DNA from: Hyphomicrobiales bacterium
Lineage (GTDB): Bacteria; Pseudomonadota; Alphaproteobacteria; Rhizobiales; Xanthobacteraceae
DNA: 64,000 bases
NCBI GenBank assembly: GCA_017305715.1
Contig: JAFKKG010000019.1
Coordinates: 1 to 64,000, forward strand
Direction of reading: 5' to 3'
The notes beneath the pieces are model-generated. The model was given only the letters and a program-made list of their open reading frames with translations, had not been told where the DNA came from and ran no database searches. The translations under genes were made by a program, and so were the position numbers. Shown here piece by piece: positions 17,308 to 26,833 of the stretch (the first letter of the stretch is position 1; the number at the start of each line of letters is the position of its first letter).

Positions 17308-18927
17308 ATGGGCATCGCCGCGGACGAAGCACGTCAGACGACCGTATTCATCGCCGGCGGCGGCCCGGTCGGGCTGGCGATGTCGCTGCTGCTCGACAGG
17401 TTCGGCATCGACTGCGTTGTGGTCGAGAAGAGCCCGACGACGACAGATCATCCGAAGTCGCGCGGTTGCTGGGTTCGAACCATGGAGATCTTCCGGCAGT
17501 GGGGGATCGAGACGGCGATCCGCGACCGCGGCCTGCAGGACAATTCCGACATGTTCGTGTTCCTCGACAGCATCGCGGGACACGAGTTCGGCCGCACGCG
17601 GCCTGAACCGAATGTCGGACATACGCCGGCCTGGAAGAGCCTGGTCGCGCAGGATGCGGTCGAGGAAGAGATCCTGCGTGTCGTCGCGCGATCGAAACAC
17701 GCCACCGTGCTGTTCAGTACCGAGTGTGAATCATTCGAGGAAACCAACAGCGGCGTTCGTGTCAGGACGCGCTCCGAAACTACCGGCGAAATCACCGAGT
17801 GGAGCGCGACCTACCTGATTGCGGCAGATGGCGCCGGCAGCCGAACCCGCCGCAACGCCGGCATCGAGATGGTCGGGCCGGCTACGCTCGCCGTGATGTC
17901 GAACGAGTATTGGCGCGCAGATCTGTCGCAACTGCCGATAGCGCGCGAGGCGGCGGGCTTCATCGTCGTCCCGGACAGGCCCGACCTGCCGCGGGCGGGT
18001 ATCCTCAACACCAACGGCCGCGACCGGTGGCTGACGGTGACGCAGATCGGGCTGACCAAGGACGATCGCGAGCGGCCATGGACCGATCAGGAGTTCATCG
18101 AAATCGCGCGCGGGCATGTCGGAATTCCCGACCTCGATGTGACGCTGCTCAACCGCTCGATCTGGCGCGTCAGCATGCAGGTCGCGGAAACATTCCGGAA
18201 GGGCCGGGTGTTTCTGGTCGGCGACTGCGCCCACCGCTTTCCACCGACCGGCGGCTTCGGCCTGAACTCCGGGGTGCAGGACGCGCACAACCTTGCCTGG
18301 AAGCTGGCGTTCGTCCTCAAGGGCTGGGCTGACGACCGGCTGCTCGACAGCTATTCCAGCGAGCGGCGGCCTGTCGCGCAGTCCAACGCCAATTTCAGCT
18401 TCGGCAACCGGCTGCGGTTCGGCCTCACCGACGACGCGGTGCGATCGCGAAATCCGGACCGGATCCGCTTCTGGATCAACGACATGGACAATCACCTTCA
18501 CAGCATCGGCCAGAACCTCGGACACAATTACGAAGAAGGTGCGGTGATCCCAGACGGCACCGTCGCCAAGGCGCTGAACTCGCGCTACTACACGCCGTCC
18601 GACCGCCCCGGCGCGCGGTTTCCGCACATGTGGCTGGACTCGGCGCGAAAACATTCGACGCTGGACTGGTTCGACAAGGAATTTTCCGTCGTCACCGGCC
18701 CGCTCGGTCACGAGTGGCTCGAGGCGGGTCGCCAGGTTTCCGAAAAGACCGGCGTGGCGCTACAGCTCAAGCAATTGCCTGCGGCTGATCCGGCAGACGG
18801 ATATCAATTGGGCATGCGCGGCGCCGTACTGGTGCGCCCCGATGGGCATGTGGCGTGGCGGATGCCGTGGGTGCCGTCGGATCCGGCAAAGGAACTTGCC
18901 GGCGCCCTCTCGACGCTGCTGCACTGA
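17308..18927 (+). CDS. FAD-dependent monooxygenase, PheA/TfdB-type aromatic hydroxylase
   Basis: A 539-aa class A flavoprotein hydroxylase. The FAD-binding GGGPVG is at 17-22, the DG-type motif region contains LIAADGAGSRTR, and the GD motif is GDCAHRFPPTGGFGLNSG near 304. The length and C-terminal thioredoxin-like tail resemble phenol hydroxylase and polyketide hydroxylases. It should insert one oxygen atom into an aromatic substrate using NAD(P)H and O2. It is the first gene downstream of LysR boxes and is followed by an alpha/beta hydrolase and an MFS carrier, a typical small aromatic catabolic unit. Confidence 0.92.
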   Translation: MGIAADEARQTTVFIAGGGPVGLAMSLLLDRFGIDCVVVEKSPTTTDHPKSRGCWVRTMEIFRQWGIETAIRDRGLQDNSDMFVFLDSIAGHEFGRTRPEPNVGHTPAWKSLVAQDAVEEEILRVVARSKHATVLFSTECESFEETNSGVRVRTRSETTGEITEWSATYLIAADGAGSRTRRNAGIEMVGPATLAVMSNEYWRADLSQLPIAREAAGFIVVPDRPDLPRAGILNTNGRDRWLTVTQIGLTKDDRERPWTDQEFIEIARGHVGIPDLDVTLLNRSIWRVSMQVAETFRKGRVFLVGDCAHRFPPTGGFGLNSGVQDAHNLAWKLAFVLKGWADDRLLDSYSSERRPVAQSNANFSFGNRLRFGLTDDAVRSRNPDRIRFWINDMDNHLHSIGQNLGHNYEEGAVIPDGTVAKALNSRYYTPSDRPGARFPHMWLDSARKHSTLDWFDKEFSVVTGPLGHEWLEAGRQVSEKTGVALQLKQLPAADPADGYQLGMRGAVLVRPDGHVAWRMPWVPSDPAKELAGALSTLLH

Positions 18928-18938
18928 CGGAGGCTTCG

Positions 18939-19712
18939 ATGCAATCATTTGAAGCCAATGGCGTCAGCACCGCCTATCAAAAAACCGGCCGCGGAGCCCC
19001 GCTGATTCTGCTGCACGGCGGCGAGGCCGATCATGCGATGTTCGACGGCCTGGTGCAGGCCCTGAACGGCCATTTCACCGTCATCGCCTACGACCAGCGC
19101 GATTCCGGTGCCACGCGCAATCCCGCCGCGCCGTATTCGCTGGCCGACCTCGCCGACGATGCCGCGGCCCTGATCCGCGGCATCGGCCATGACCGCGCCC
19201 ACGTGATGGGGACCTCGCTCGGCGGTCTGATCGCGCAGGCGCTGGCGGCGCGGCACCCGGATTGCATCGACCGGTTGATCCTCAGCAGCACGTGGAAGAT
19301 CAACAAGAGCCCGCTGGAGGTGAATGCGGAGGCGTTCCGCACCCTGGCGTCCTATCGTGCGGATACCGCCACCAACGCGCCGAAGATTGCGGAGTTTTTC
19401 TATCCGGCGGATTGCCTGCGCGAGCGGCCCGAGCTGATCGAGAGATTTCGCGGCAACAGCCGTGACGACGGCCAGAAGGCGCGACGTGGCGCCCTCCTGG
19501 CGCAGCCGGTCGCGGCCGACCTTTCAGGCTTCGATCGCCCGACGCTTTTGCTTGCCGCCAGCGAGGATCGCCTGATTCCCAACGCGGAGACGTTTGCCAT
19601 CGCGCGCGATCTCAAGCACGCAAAGACGCGGGTGATCGACCAGGTCGGACACGTGTCTTCGATCCAGGCGCCGGAACGTGTGGCGGAGGCTGTGATTGCA
19701 TTTCTGAAATAA
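18939..19712 (+). CDS. Alpha/beta hydrolase
   Basis: A 257-aa alpha/beta-hydrolase with oxyanion segment LLHGGEADH, nucleophile elbow MGTSLGG near residue 92, acidic residue in ASEDRLIPN and catalytic His in VGHVSSIQ. It resembles MhpC or 3-oxoadipate enol-lactonase-like enzymes in size and layout. ATG 18939 follows ACGGAGG, 11 nt after the monooxygenase stop. A C-C bond, ester or lactone hydrolysis step after ring hydroxylation is likely; the substrate is not determined. Confidence 0.88.
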   Translation: MQSFEANGVSTAYQKTGRGAPLILLHGGEADHAMFDGLVQALNGHFTVIAYDQRDSGATRNPAAPYSLADLADDAAALIRGIGHDRAHVMGTSLGGLIAQALAARHPDCIDRLILSSTWKINKSPLEVNAEAFRTLASYRADTATNAPKIAEFFYPADCLRERPELIERFRGNSRDDGQKARRGALLAQPVAADLSGFDRPTLLLAASEDRLIPNAETFAIARDLKHAKTRVIDQVGHVSSIQAPERVAEAVIAFLK

Positions 19713-19744
19713 GAAACGCGGGTTGATAACACGGGGAGACGATC

Positions 19745-21157
19745 ATGGCGGACCAGGCGAGCGCAGTGCCATTCGACGAAGCGCCGGTAACGACGCGCTA
19801 TTGGCTATCGATCATCCTTTTCGCCGTGACCGGCGTGGTGGATTTCTTCGATTTCTTCGTGGTCGGCTTTCTGGTGTCGGTGCTGGCGCCGAAATGGCAC
19901 CTGACCTTCGGGCAGACCTCGATCATGCTGATGAGCGCCGGCATCGGCGCCATGCTCGGCGCGCTGGCGTCGGGCTTCCTCGCCGATCGTTTCGGCCGCA
20001 AGCCGCTGGCTGTTGGCGGCGTCCTGATCTGTGGCCTCAGTTCCGGTGCGATTGCCCTGATTCCGGAAGACGGCTGGATCCTTTTTGCGATACTGCGCTT
20101 CTTCGTAGGCTTTGGGCTTGCGGCGGGCGCTGCGGCAGCCGTGCCCGCCATCGTCGAATTCGCACCGACCCGCCACAGGACGCTGGTCACCAGCCTGGTC
20201 GTCGTTCCCGTCGCCTTCGGGGTGTTGTCGGCGTCGATTACCGCAAGCTATCTGTTGCCGCTGGTGGGCTGGCGCGGACTTGCCGCGGTCGGCTTTCTGC
20301 CGATCATCCTCGCCATTCTGACCGCCATCGTCATGCCGGAATCGCCGCGCTGGCTGATCAGCAAGGGCCGGGTACGGGAAGCGCAAACCAGCATCCGCAA
20401 GCTCTACCAGGTCGGCAATCAACCGTTTGCGTTGCCGGCGCTTCCAGCGGCGCCCAGCGCCCGGTTTGCCGATTTGTTTGCCGAACAACGGCGCTTCTGG
20501 CTGACGGTGCTGATCTGGTTCGGCGCCAGCACGGCCAATTATGGCGTCTTCCTGTGGGGCCCCACGATCGTCGCGCTGTTGCTTGGGGTCGCACCCCAGG
20601 ATGCAGCGAAGATGTTCATCTATGTCAGCCTTGCCGGCGTGCTGGGCCGGACCGGCTTTGCCTTCCTGGCCCACCGGGTCGGGCGCAAGCCCTGCGGTCA
20701 GCTGATGGGATATGGCATCGCCATCTCGCTGGGGCTGGCCGCATTCTTCCATAACGATTTCGTCGGCTCGGTGCCACTGTTCCTGGTGTTCCTGATTGTC
20801 GGTGCATTGTTCTTCGACGGCGGGTTCTCGAATCTCGGCCCTTATCCGGCGGAGATATTTCCGGTTCAGCTCAGCGGGCGCGCGGTTGGACTGGCCCAAT
20901 TCGCCAATGGCATCGGCAAGATCGTGGGGCCGCTCTGTCTCGCGCTGATCGCCGGCGCCGACAATTTCGTGCATCCGCAAGCGACGGCGTCCGCCGTGGC
21001 GCCGGCCTTCTTCTTTCTTGCCGGCACCGGCCTCGTGGTCGGACTGGCCTTTACCTTCCTTGGCGTCGAGCCGCATGGCCGACCGGTCTCGTTGTTCGGT
21101 GGCGCACGGAGCGGGAATGCGGCGTCGAAGCCGGTGACGGCAAAAACCGCAGCGTAA
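19745..21157 (+). CDS. MFS transporter, sugar/aromatic-acid type
   Basis: A 470-aa major facilitator with about 12 membrane segments. The loop 2-3 motif is GFLADRFGRKP, the sugar-porter motif PESPRWLISKGR follows helix 6, and the second-half motif is HRVGRKP. This fits the aromatic acid:H+ symporter / metabolite-H+ symporter groups. GGGGAGACGATC precedes the ATG. It lies 32 nt after the hydrolase gene and probably imports the substrate of the monooxygenase. Confidence 0.92.
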   Translation: MADQASAVPFDEAPVTTRYWLSIILFAVTGVVDFFDFFVVGFLVSVLAPKWHLTFGQTSIMLMSAGIGAMLGALASGFLADRFGRKPLAVGGVLICGLSSGAIALIPEDGWILFAILRFFVGFGLAAGAAAAVPAIVEFAPTRHRTLVTSLVVVPVAFGVLSASITASYLLPLVGWRGLAAVGFLPIILAILTAIVMPESPRWLISKGRVREAQTSIRKLYQVGNQPFALPALPAAPSARFADLFAEQRRFWLTVLIWFGASTANYGVFLWGPTIVALLLGVAPQDAAKMFIYVSLAGVLGRTGFAFLAHRVGRKPCGQLMGYGIAISLGLAAFFHNDFVGSVPLFLVFLIVGALFFDGGFSNLGPYPAEIFPVQLSGRAVGLAQFANGIGKIVGPLCLALIAGADNFVHPQATASAVAPAFFFLAGTGLVVGLAFTFLGVEPHGRPVSLFGGARSGNAASKPVTAKTAA

Positions 21158-21191
21158 CCTTTAAGAGTAATTGCAAGAGGAATTGCATGTC

Positions 21192-22379
21192 ATGAAGCAC
21201 GCGCACAGCGAAACCACAGCGAAGCCACCGTTCGATACGGCGAAACTCGATCGGCTGATGGGGGAGGCGGACCTCGACGTTCTCATCGCCACATCGCGGC
21301 ATAACGTCCAGTATTTGTTGGGCGGTTACCGCTTCTTCTTTTTCGACGCGATGGATGCGATCGGGGTCAGCCGTTATTTGCCTGTCGTCGTCTATCAGAG
21401 GGGCCGGCCTGAAAACACGCTCTACGTCGGCAATCGCATGGAGGGTTTCGAGCGGGAGCTGGAGACCATTTCGGCGCCGATCGTTCAGACCTCGTCCTGG
21501 GGATCCCTCGACGCCACCGAAACCGCGGTCAAGCACATCAAGCAGCTCGGCGACGGCGTGCGGAGGGTTGGCATTGAACCGAGTTTTCTGCCGGCGGACG
21601 CCAGGCAATTGCTCGGCGCCCAACTCGGCAATGTGGAATTGCTCGATGGGCAATTCGTGCTGGAGCGGTTGCGCGCGATCAAGACGGCCGCGGAGATCGA
21701 GCTTGTCCGTCAGGCTTCCGCGCGCGTCGTCAGCGCCATGCAGGCAACGTTCAACATTTGCGAACCCGGCATGAGCAAGCACGATGTCGTCGACCGGCTG
21801 AGGAAGGAAGAGCAGGCGCGCGATCTCGTGTTTGAATACTGCCTGATCACAGCCGGAACCAGCCGTAACCGCGCGCCGTCGAACCAGCGGCTGGAGCGGG
21901 GCGACGTGATGTCGCTCGACTCCGGTGGTAATTTCCACGGCTACATCGGTGACCTCTGCCGGATGGGCATCCTGGGGCAACCCGACGCCGAGCTGAAGGA
22001 ATTGCTGCAGGAGGTCGAGGAAGTCCAGCAGGTGGCGCGCAAAGTGATCCGGCCGGGCACGGCGGGCGGCGAAATCGTCACGGCCGGCGAAGCGGCTGTA
22101 AAATCCTCGCCGCATCGCGACATCCTGGATTTCACCGCGCATGGCATCGGCCTGATCAGCCACGAAGCACCGCGTCTGTCCGACCACGGCCCGGTGCCGT
22201 ATGCGGCCTACGATGCCGATCGACCGCTACAGCCTGGAATGGTGATTTCGATCGAGACGGCGCTGCCGCATCCGACCCGCGGTTACATCAAGCTCGAGGA
22301 TACGCTGATCGTGACGGAGACCGGCTGGGAAGCCGCAGGCGACGGCGCGCGGGGCTGGAACGTCGCGGGCGCGAGCTGA
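21192..22379 (+). CDS. M24 family metallopeptidase (Xaa-Pro peptidase / creatinase fold)
   Basis: A 395-aa protein with the N-terminal creatinase domain and a C-terminal pita-bread M24 domain. The expected metal ligands are visible: Asp in SLDSGG, Asp in YIGDLCR, His in HGIGLISHEAPR, Glu in IETALP and Glu in KLEDT. All five are present, so a metal-dependent hydrolase is likely. Functions in this family range from Xaa-Pro cleavage to hydrolysis of creatine or ectoine-type amides. ATG 21192 is chosen after AGAGGA. Its place between an MFS carrier and TctBAC hints at cleavage of an imported amide. Confidence 0.88.
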   Translation: MKHAHSETTAKPPFDTAKLDRLMGEADLDVLIATSRHNVQYLLGGYRFFFFDAMDAIGVSRYLPVVVYQRGRPENTLYVGNRMEGFERELETISAPIVQTSSWGSLDATETAVKHIKQLGDGVRRVGIEPSFLPADARQLLGAQLGNVELLDGQFVLERLRAIKTAAEIELVRQASARVVSAMQATFNICEPGMSKHDVVDRLRKEEQARDLVFEYCLITAGTSRNRAPSNQRLERGDVMSLDSGGNFHGYIGDLCRMGILGQPDAELKELLQEVEEVQQVARKVIRPGTAGGEIVTAGEAAVKSSPHRDILDFTAHGIGLISHEAPRLSDHGPVPYAAYDADRPLQPGMVISIETALPHPTRGYIKLEDTLIVTETGWEAAGDGARGWNVAGAS

Positions 22380-22389
22380 AGGATTGGCA

Positions 22390-22845
22390 ATGGCCCGCGC
22401 TGTTCTGACATCGAAGGATTTCTGGTCGGGCCTGTTGTTCATGGGCATGGGCGCTGCGGCGCTCATCCTTGGGAACGATCTGCGCGTTGGAACGATGGCC
22501 CGGATGGGACCGGGCTTTGTTCCGCACGCCATCGGCTGGATCCTGATCGCCCTGGGGGCCGTGATCGCTGTGAAGGGATTTGCGTGCGACGCAGAGCGGG
22601 TGGTCCGGCTCCATTTGCGGCCGGTCGGCCTGATCGTGCTGTCGGTCGTCGTCTTTGCGCTGTTGCTGCAGCCGGTCGGATTGGTCCCGGCGATGGCCGC
22701 GATGATCGCGATCTCGGCCCCGGCGGCGGGTCAGGTCCGGGTCTGGGAGACCGTTGGCATTGCCGCGTTCCTGATCGTCCTTTGCGTCCTGGTCTTCAAG
22801 GTCATGCTGGAAATGTCATTCCCGGTCATTGCGGGGGTCTGGTGA
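22390..22845 (+). CDS. tctB: Tripartite tricarboxylate transporter small membrane subunit TctB
   Basis: A 151-aa protein with four predicted membrane segments, of the size and hydropathy of TctB. It contains GTMARMGPGFVPHAIGW, a TctB-like pattern near the N-terminus. Its stop directly abuts the tctA ATG (TGAATG). TctB is the small membrane component of a secondary, binding-protein-dependent carboxylate symporter. ATG 22390 is preferred over the upstream TTG at 22384. Confidence 0.88.
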   Translation: MARAVLTSKDFWSGLLFMGMGAAALILGNDLRVGTMARMGPGFVPHAIGWILIALGAVIAVKGFACDAERVVRLHLRPVGLIVLSVVVFALLLQPVGLVPAMAAMIAISAPAAGQVRVWETVGIAAFLIVLCVLVFKVMLEMSFPVIAGVW

Positions 22846-24348
22846 ATGGACGTCCTCGCCGGCATCAGCAGCGGCTTCCTGATCGCGCTCACCCTGAAGA
22901 ATATCGTATACTGCTTCACCGGAGCGTTGATCGGCACGCTGATCGGCGTGCTGCCCGGCATCGGGCCGCTGGCGACCATCGCGATGCTGATGCCGTTCAC
23001 CTACCATGTCGATCCGGTTTCATCGATGATCATGCTCGCCGGCATCTTCTACGGCGCGCAATATGGTGGATCGACCACATCGATCCTGCTGAACCTGCCC
23101 GGCGAAGCGTCGTCGGTCATCACCTGCCTGGATGGCCACCAACTCGCCAAGAAGGGCAAGGCCGGCGTCGCGCTGTCGGTGGCCGCGGTTGGCTCGCTGG
23201 TCGCCGGAACAATCGGCACGCTGGCGATTGTCCTGTTGGCGCCCATGCTGGTCAATTTCGCCGAGAAGTTCGGGCCCGCCGAATACTGCGCGCTGATGAC
23301 CCTTGGTCTGGTTGTTGCCGTGGTGCTCGCCAACGGCTCGATCATCAAGGCGATCGCGATGGTCTTTCTTGGGGTGCTGTTCGGCCTGGCCGGTACGGAT
23401 TCCGCGACCAACGCGCAACGCTACACGTTCGGTATCTTCGAGATGTCTGACGGCATCGATTTCGTGCCGATTGCGATGGGCCTGTTCGGCATCGCCGAGA
23501 TCATCTCAAACCTCGAGCAGCGTACGCATGCGCATGGCGTGACGCCGATCAGCTCCTTGTGGCCGTCCCGGGAGGAAATCAGGCGCTCGATCGGGCCGGT
23601 GCTGCGCGGCACGGCGATCGGCTCGTTTCTCGGCGTCCTTCCGGGAGGCGGGCCCACGCTTGCCGCCTTTTCCTCCTATGCCGTCGAGAAGCGTATTTCG
23701 AAATGGCCCGATCAGTTCGGAAAAGGCGCCATTGAGGGCGTCGCCGGACCTGAATCGGCGAACAACGCAGCAGCCCAGACCGCCTTTGTGCCGATGCTCG
23801 CGCTCGGTGTTCCCTCCAATGCCATCATGGCGTTGATGATCGGTGCGATGATGCTGCAGGGCATCCAGCCGGGGCCGGACGTGATGACCAAGCGCCCCGA
23901 CCTGTTCTGGGGGATCATCGCCTCGATGTGGGTCGGAAACCTGATGCTCGTCGTGATCAATCTCCCGTTGGTCGGCATCTGGGTGAAGCTGCTGAGCGTG
24001 CCATACCGGTTCCTGTTTCCAACCATCCTGGCGTTCTGCTGCATCGGCGCCTTCAGCCTGCAATCCTCGACGTTTCATTTGCTGATGCTCGCCGGGTTTG
24101 GGTTCCTGGGGTACGTATTCATCAAGCTCGGATGCGAGCCGGCGCCGTTTTTGCTGGGGCTCGTTCTTGGACCTCAGCTCGAGGAATATTTCCGCCGGGC
24201 CATGCACATCTCGCGGGGCGATCCCGCGATATTCGTCGATCGCCCGATCAGTCTGGCGCTGTTTGCGCTGACGGCGGTGCTGCTTATCTTGGCGGCGCTG
24301 CCGTCGATTTCGCGCGCGAGGAATGAAACCTTTCAAGAAGCGGCGTAA
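22846..24348 (+). CDS. tctA: Tripartite tricarboxylate transporter large permease TctA
   Basis: A 500-aa permease with about 11-12 membrane segments and the TctA landmarks GVLPGIGPLATIAMLMPFTY, FYGAQYGGSTTSILLNLPGE and, in the second half, GVLPGGGPTLAAFSSYAVEK. It uses an ion gradient rather than ATP. It sits between tctB and the binding-protein gene, completing the TctABC set. Confidence 0.95.
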   Translation: MDVLAGISSGFLIALTLKNIVYCFTGALIGTLIGVLPGIGPLATIAMLMPFTYHVDPVSSMIMLAGIFYGAQYGGSTTSILLNLPGEASSVITCLDGHQLAKKGKAGVALSVAAVGSLVAGTIGTLAIVLLAPMLVNFAEKFGPAEYCALMTLGLVVAVVLANGSIIKAIAMVFLGVLFGLAGTDSATNAQRYTFGIFEMSDGIDFVPIAMGLFGIAEIISNLEQRTHAHGVTPISSLWPSREEIRRSIGPVLRGTAIGSFLGVLPGGGPTLAAFSSYAVEKRISKWPDQFGKGAIEGVAGPESANNAAAQTAFVPMLALGVPSNAIMALMIGAMMLQGIQPGPDVMTKRPDLFWGIIASMWVGNLMLVVINLPLVGIWVKLLSVPYRFLFPTILAFCCIGAFSLQSSTFHLLMLAGFGFLGYVFIKLGCEPAPFLLGLVLGPQLEEYFRRAMHISRGDPAIFVDRPISLALFALTAVLLILAALPSISRARNETFQEAA

Positions 24349-24385
24349 TCGCGGCAAACGCGGGCGCCAAGTGGGGAGCAACGGC

Positions 24386-25381
24386 ATGAAATGGCGTCAA
24401 GGGAATCTGGACCGAAGGCAGGCGATGGGTTTCGTTGCCGCGGCGGCGTTAGGTTGGTCGGTTCGGGCGCATGCTGCGGACCAATGGCCAGTGCGCACCG
24501 TGCGGCTTGTCGTGCCGGCTTTGGGCAGTCCGACCGATGTTCATGGCCGGATCTTTGCCGAGATGCTGGGTGAGCGGTTGGGCCAGCGCGTGCTCGTGGA
24601 CAACAAGCCGGGCGCGGCGGGCAATCTCGGTATGCAGGCTGCGGCCGTGGCACCTGCCGACGGCTATACCTTTGTCTTTGCCATCGCGAGTTACATCACG
24701 ACAAACCCCTTCATGTACCAAAAGCTGCTCTATGACACCGAGCGCGATTTCGTTCCGGTCTCGATACTCTCGAAGGCCGGCTTTACCTTCGTCGTCCGCG
24801 AGGGCCTGGGGATCAAGACGCTGGCGGACCTGACGTCCTATATCAAGGCCAATCCAACCAAGCTGTCGGTGGCGAATATTCAGCCGGGCAGTCTCGTTCA
24901 TCTGGCATTCGAATCCTATTTGCGAACCTTCGGCGGCAAGGTCGAAATGATTCCCTACAAGACTTCCGCGCAGGTTCTTCAGGATTTGTGGGGCGGGCAG
25001 GTCGACCTCTATCCCGGCCCGGTTGGGTCCACGCGGCAGTTCGAGGGGAACGGCAAGGCGCGCGCCATTGCGATCAGCACGATCGAGCGGCATCCGTCCC
25101 TGCCGGAGGTGCCGACGATGGCCGAGCAGGGCGTCCCGGCTTTTGATTTCTACGGATGGTACGGAATCTTCGCTTCCAGGAAAACGCCGCCGGCGATCGT
25201 GGAGCGGATGAACAAGGAGGCCAACGCGGTTGTTGCCAGCAAGGAATACAGGGAGAAGATGATCGGCATCGGCGCGATACCCGTCGAGCCGATGAGCCCG
25301 CCCGAGTTCAAAAAGCTCTATCTGGAAGAGATGGCACAGCTTGGTCCCCTGATAAAAAGCATGAACCTCGTCATCGAGTAA
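24386..25381 (+). CDS. Bug/TctC family tripartite tricarboxylate transporter receptor
   Basis: A 331-aa extracytoplasmic solute receptor. The N-terminal region contains RRQAMGFVAAAALGW, a possible twin-arginine signal ending near AHAAD. Family features follow: WPVRTVRLVVPALGSPTD, LVDNKPGAAGNLG and, later, PYKTSAQVLQDLWGGQVDL. ATG 24386 with GGGGAG upstream is favoured over 24323, which would overlap tctA. It delivers the ligand to TctBA. Bug proteins bind carboxylates and related compounds; the ligand here is unknown. Confidence 0.9.
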   Translation: MKWRQGNLDRRQAMGFVAAAALGWSVRAHAADQWPVRTVRLVVPALGSPTDVHGRIFAEMLGERLGQRVLVDNKPGAAGNLGMQAAAVAPADGYTFVFAIASYITTNPFMYQKLLYDTERDFVPVSILSKAGFTFVVREGLGIKTLADLTSYIKANPTKLSVANIQPGSLVHLAFESYLRTFGGKVEMIPYKTSAQVLQDLWGGQVDLYPGPVGSTRQFEGNGKARAIAISTIERHPSLPEVPTMAEQGVPAFDFYGWYGIFASRKTPPAIVERMNKEANAVVASKEYREKMIGIGAIPVEPMSPPEFKKLYLEEMAQLGPLIKSMNLVIE

Positions 25382-25500
25382 CGCCGCGTCGGCGGAAAAT
25401 AGTTTGCCCAATCCTTTCGGTATCAGTAGTACCTTCATATCATGCGGGATTGCAAAGCTGCGCGACAAGCGATCGCCTTCGTGTCCCCGGAGGACAAGCA

Positions 25501-26688
25501 ATGGACTTCCAGCTTACCGAACAGCAGCGGCGGATTGTCATAGCCGTCCGCGATCTGGCCCAATCGGAGTTCAAGGGAAACGCGCAAAGATATATGGACG
25601 GAACGTTTCCCTGGGAGAACATGAAGAAGCTCGCCGAGATCGGGGTGCTCGGCATGTCGGTCCCCGAGGAATTTGGCGGGCTGGGCCTGCCGGTATTCGA
25701 TACCGCGCTGGTGCTCGAGGAGATCGCCAAGACTTGTTATGTCACGGCGATGGCAACCCTTGGTGAAGCCGGCGTTCAGACCCGGGTGATCTCGACCTAC
25801 GCCCCCAAGGCCATCCGCGAGCGGATTCTCCCCAAAGTCGTCGCAGGCGACTGCATGCTTGCCGTCTGCATGACCGAGCCCCATGCCGGGACCGATGTTG
25901 CCAACTACCGGACGAATGCCGTCATCAGGGGGGACCGCGTCGTTCTCAACGGAACCAAGACGCTGATCAGTCGCGCCAGAGAGGCCGGCATGTTTGTCGT
26001 CTTCACGCGGATTGACGGCCGGCCCGGCCGGGAAGGCATCGGTTGTGTACTCCTGGAGCCCGACGTTTCCGGCTTTGAGGTGACCGGCACCTACCACACG
26101 ATGGGCGGCGAGAACCTGCACGAAATCCAGTTCAATAATTGCGAGCTACCGCTCGAAAATCTCGTCATTCGCGAGGATGGTTTCCGCAAGCTGCTGAACG
26201 CCTTCAACACGCAGCGTTGCCTCAATCCGAGCATCTCGCTCGGATTGGCGGAGGGAGCCTTCGACGAAGCCCGCAACTATGTCAGGGACCGGACCGTGTT
26301 CGGCAAGACAATCGCCGACTTTCAGGGCGTGCGCTGGAAGCTCGCGGAGATGTATCGCGAGATCGAGGCGGCCCGCAGCATCCTCTATCGCGCCTGCATG
26401 ACGGCGAATCCGTTTCCCGATCCGTTGATGGCGGCGGTGGCCAAGATCACCTGCAACGAGATGTCGATGCGCGTGACCAGTGAAGCCATTCAGCTGCACG
26501 GCGGCTTCGGTTTCACCGATGAATACGCGGTATCGCGTCTCTACCGGGGCGCGCGCTATGGCACCCTTGGCGGCGGTACCTCCGAAACATTGCGTGACCT
26601 GATCGGCAAGCGGATCGTGGACGCGTCGGACTCCGGCGCCGAACTGCTGGCCTACGATATGATCGGCGTTGACCACCCTGCGGCCTGA
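25501..26688 (+). CDS. Acyl-CoA dehydrogenase family protein
   Basis: A 395-aa acyl-CoA dehydrogenase with the N-terminal helical domain, a middle domain with LAVCMTEPHAGTDVANYR, and a C-terminal domain with IQLHGGFGFTDEYAVSRLYRGAR. The tail motif is LGGGTSETL, lacking the MCAD-type catalytic Glu of YEGT. CCGGAGGACAAGCA before the ATG gives a clear start. It is last in the tct cluster, 119 nt after the receptor gene, and may act on the CoA ester of the imported acid. Confidence 0.9.
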   Translation: MDFQLTEQQRRIVIAVRDLAQSEFKGNAQRYMDGTFPWENMKKLAEIGVLGMSVPEEFGGLGLPVFDTALVLEEIAKTCYVTAMATLGEAGVQTRVISTYAPKAIRERILPKVVAGDCMLAVCMTEPHAGTDVANYRTNAVIRGDRVVLNGTKTLISRAREAGMFVVFTRIDGRPGREGIGCVLLEPDVSGFEVTGTYHTMGGENLHEIQFNNCELPLENLVIREDGFRKLLNAFNTQRCLNPSISLGLAEGAFDEARNYVRDRTVFGKTIADFQGVRWKLAEMYREIEAARSILYRACMTANPFPDPLMAAVAKITCNEMSMRVTSEAIQLHGGFGFTDEYAVSRLYRGARYGTLGGGTSETLRDLIGKRIVDASDSGAELLAYDMIGVDHPAA

Positions 26689-26833
26689 TATGATCGATGC
26701 GCGTCGCAGGGAAGCGGCCGTTTCTCATTACGTCAGCATCCTCGAGCGCCTGCGGTGAGCCAATGGTTCGTGCAATGCGCGGCGATGGAATGTCGGCGCG
26801 AGTGAGCACGGCGGCAGCTTGGTTGAGAACGCT

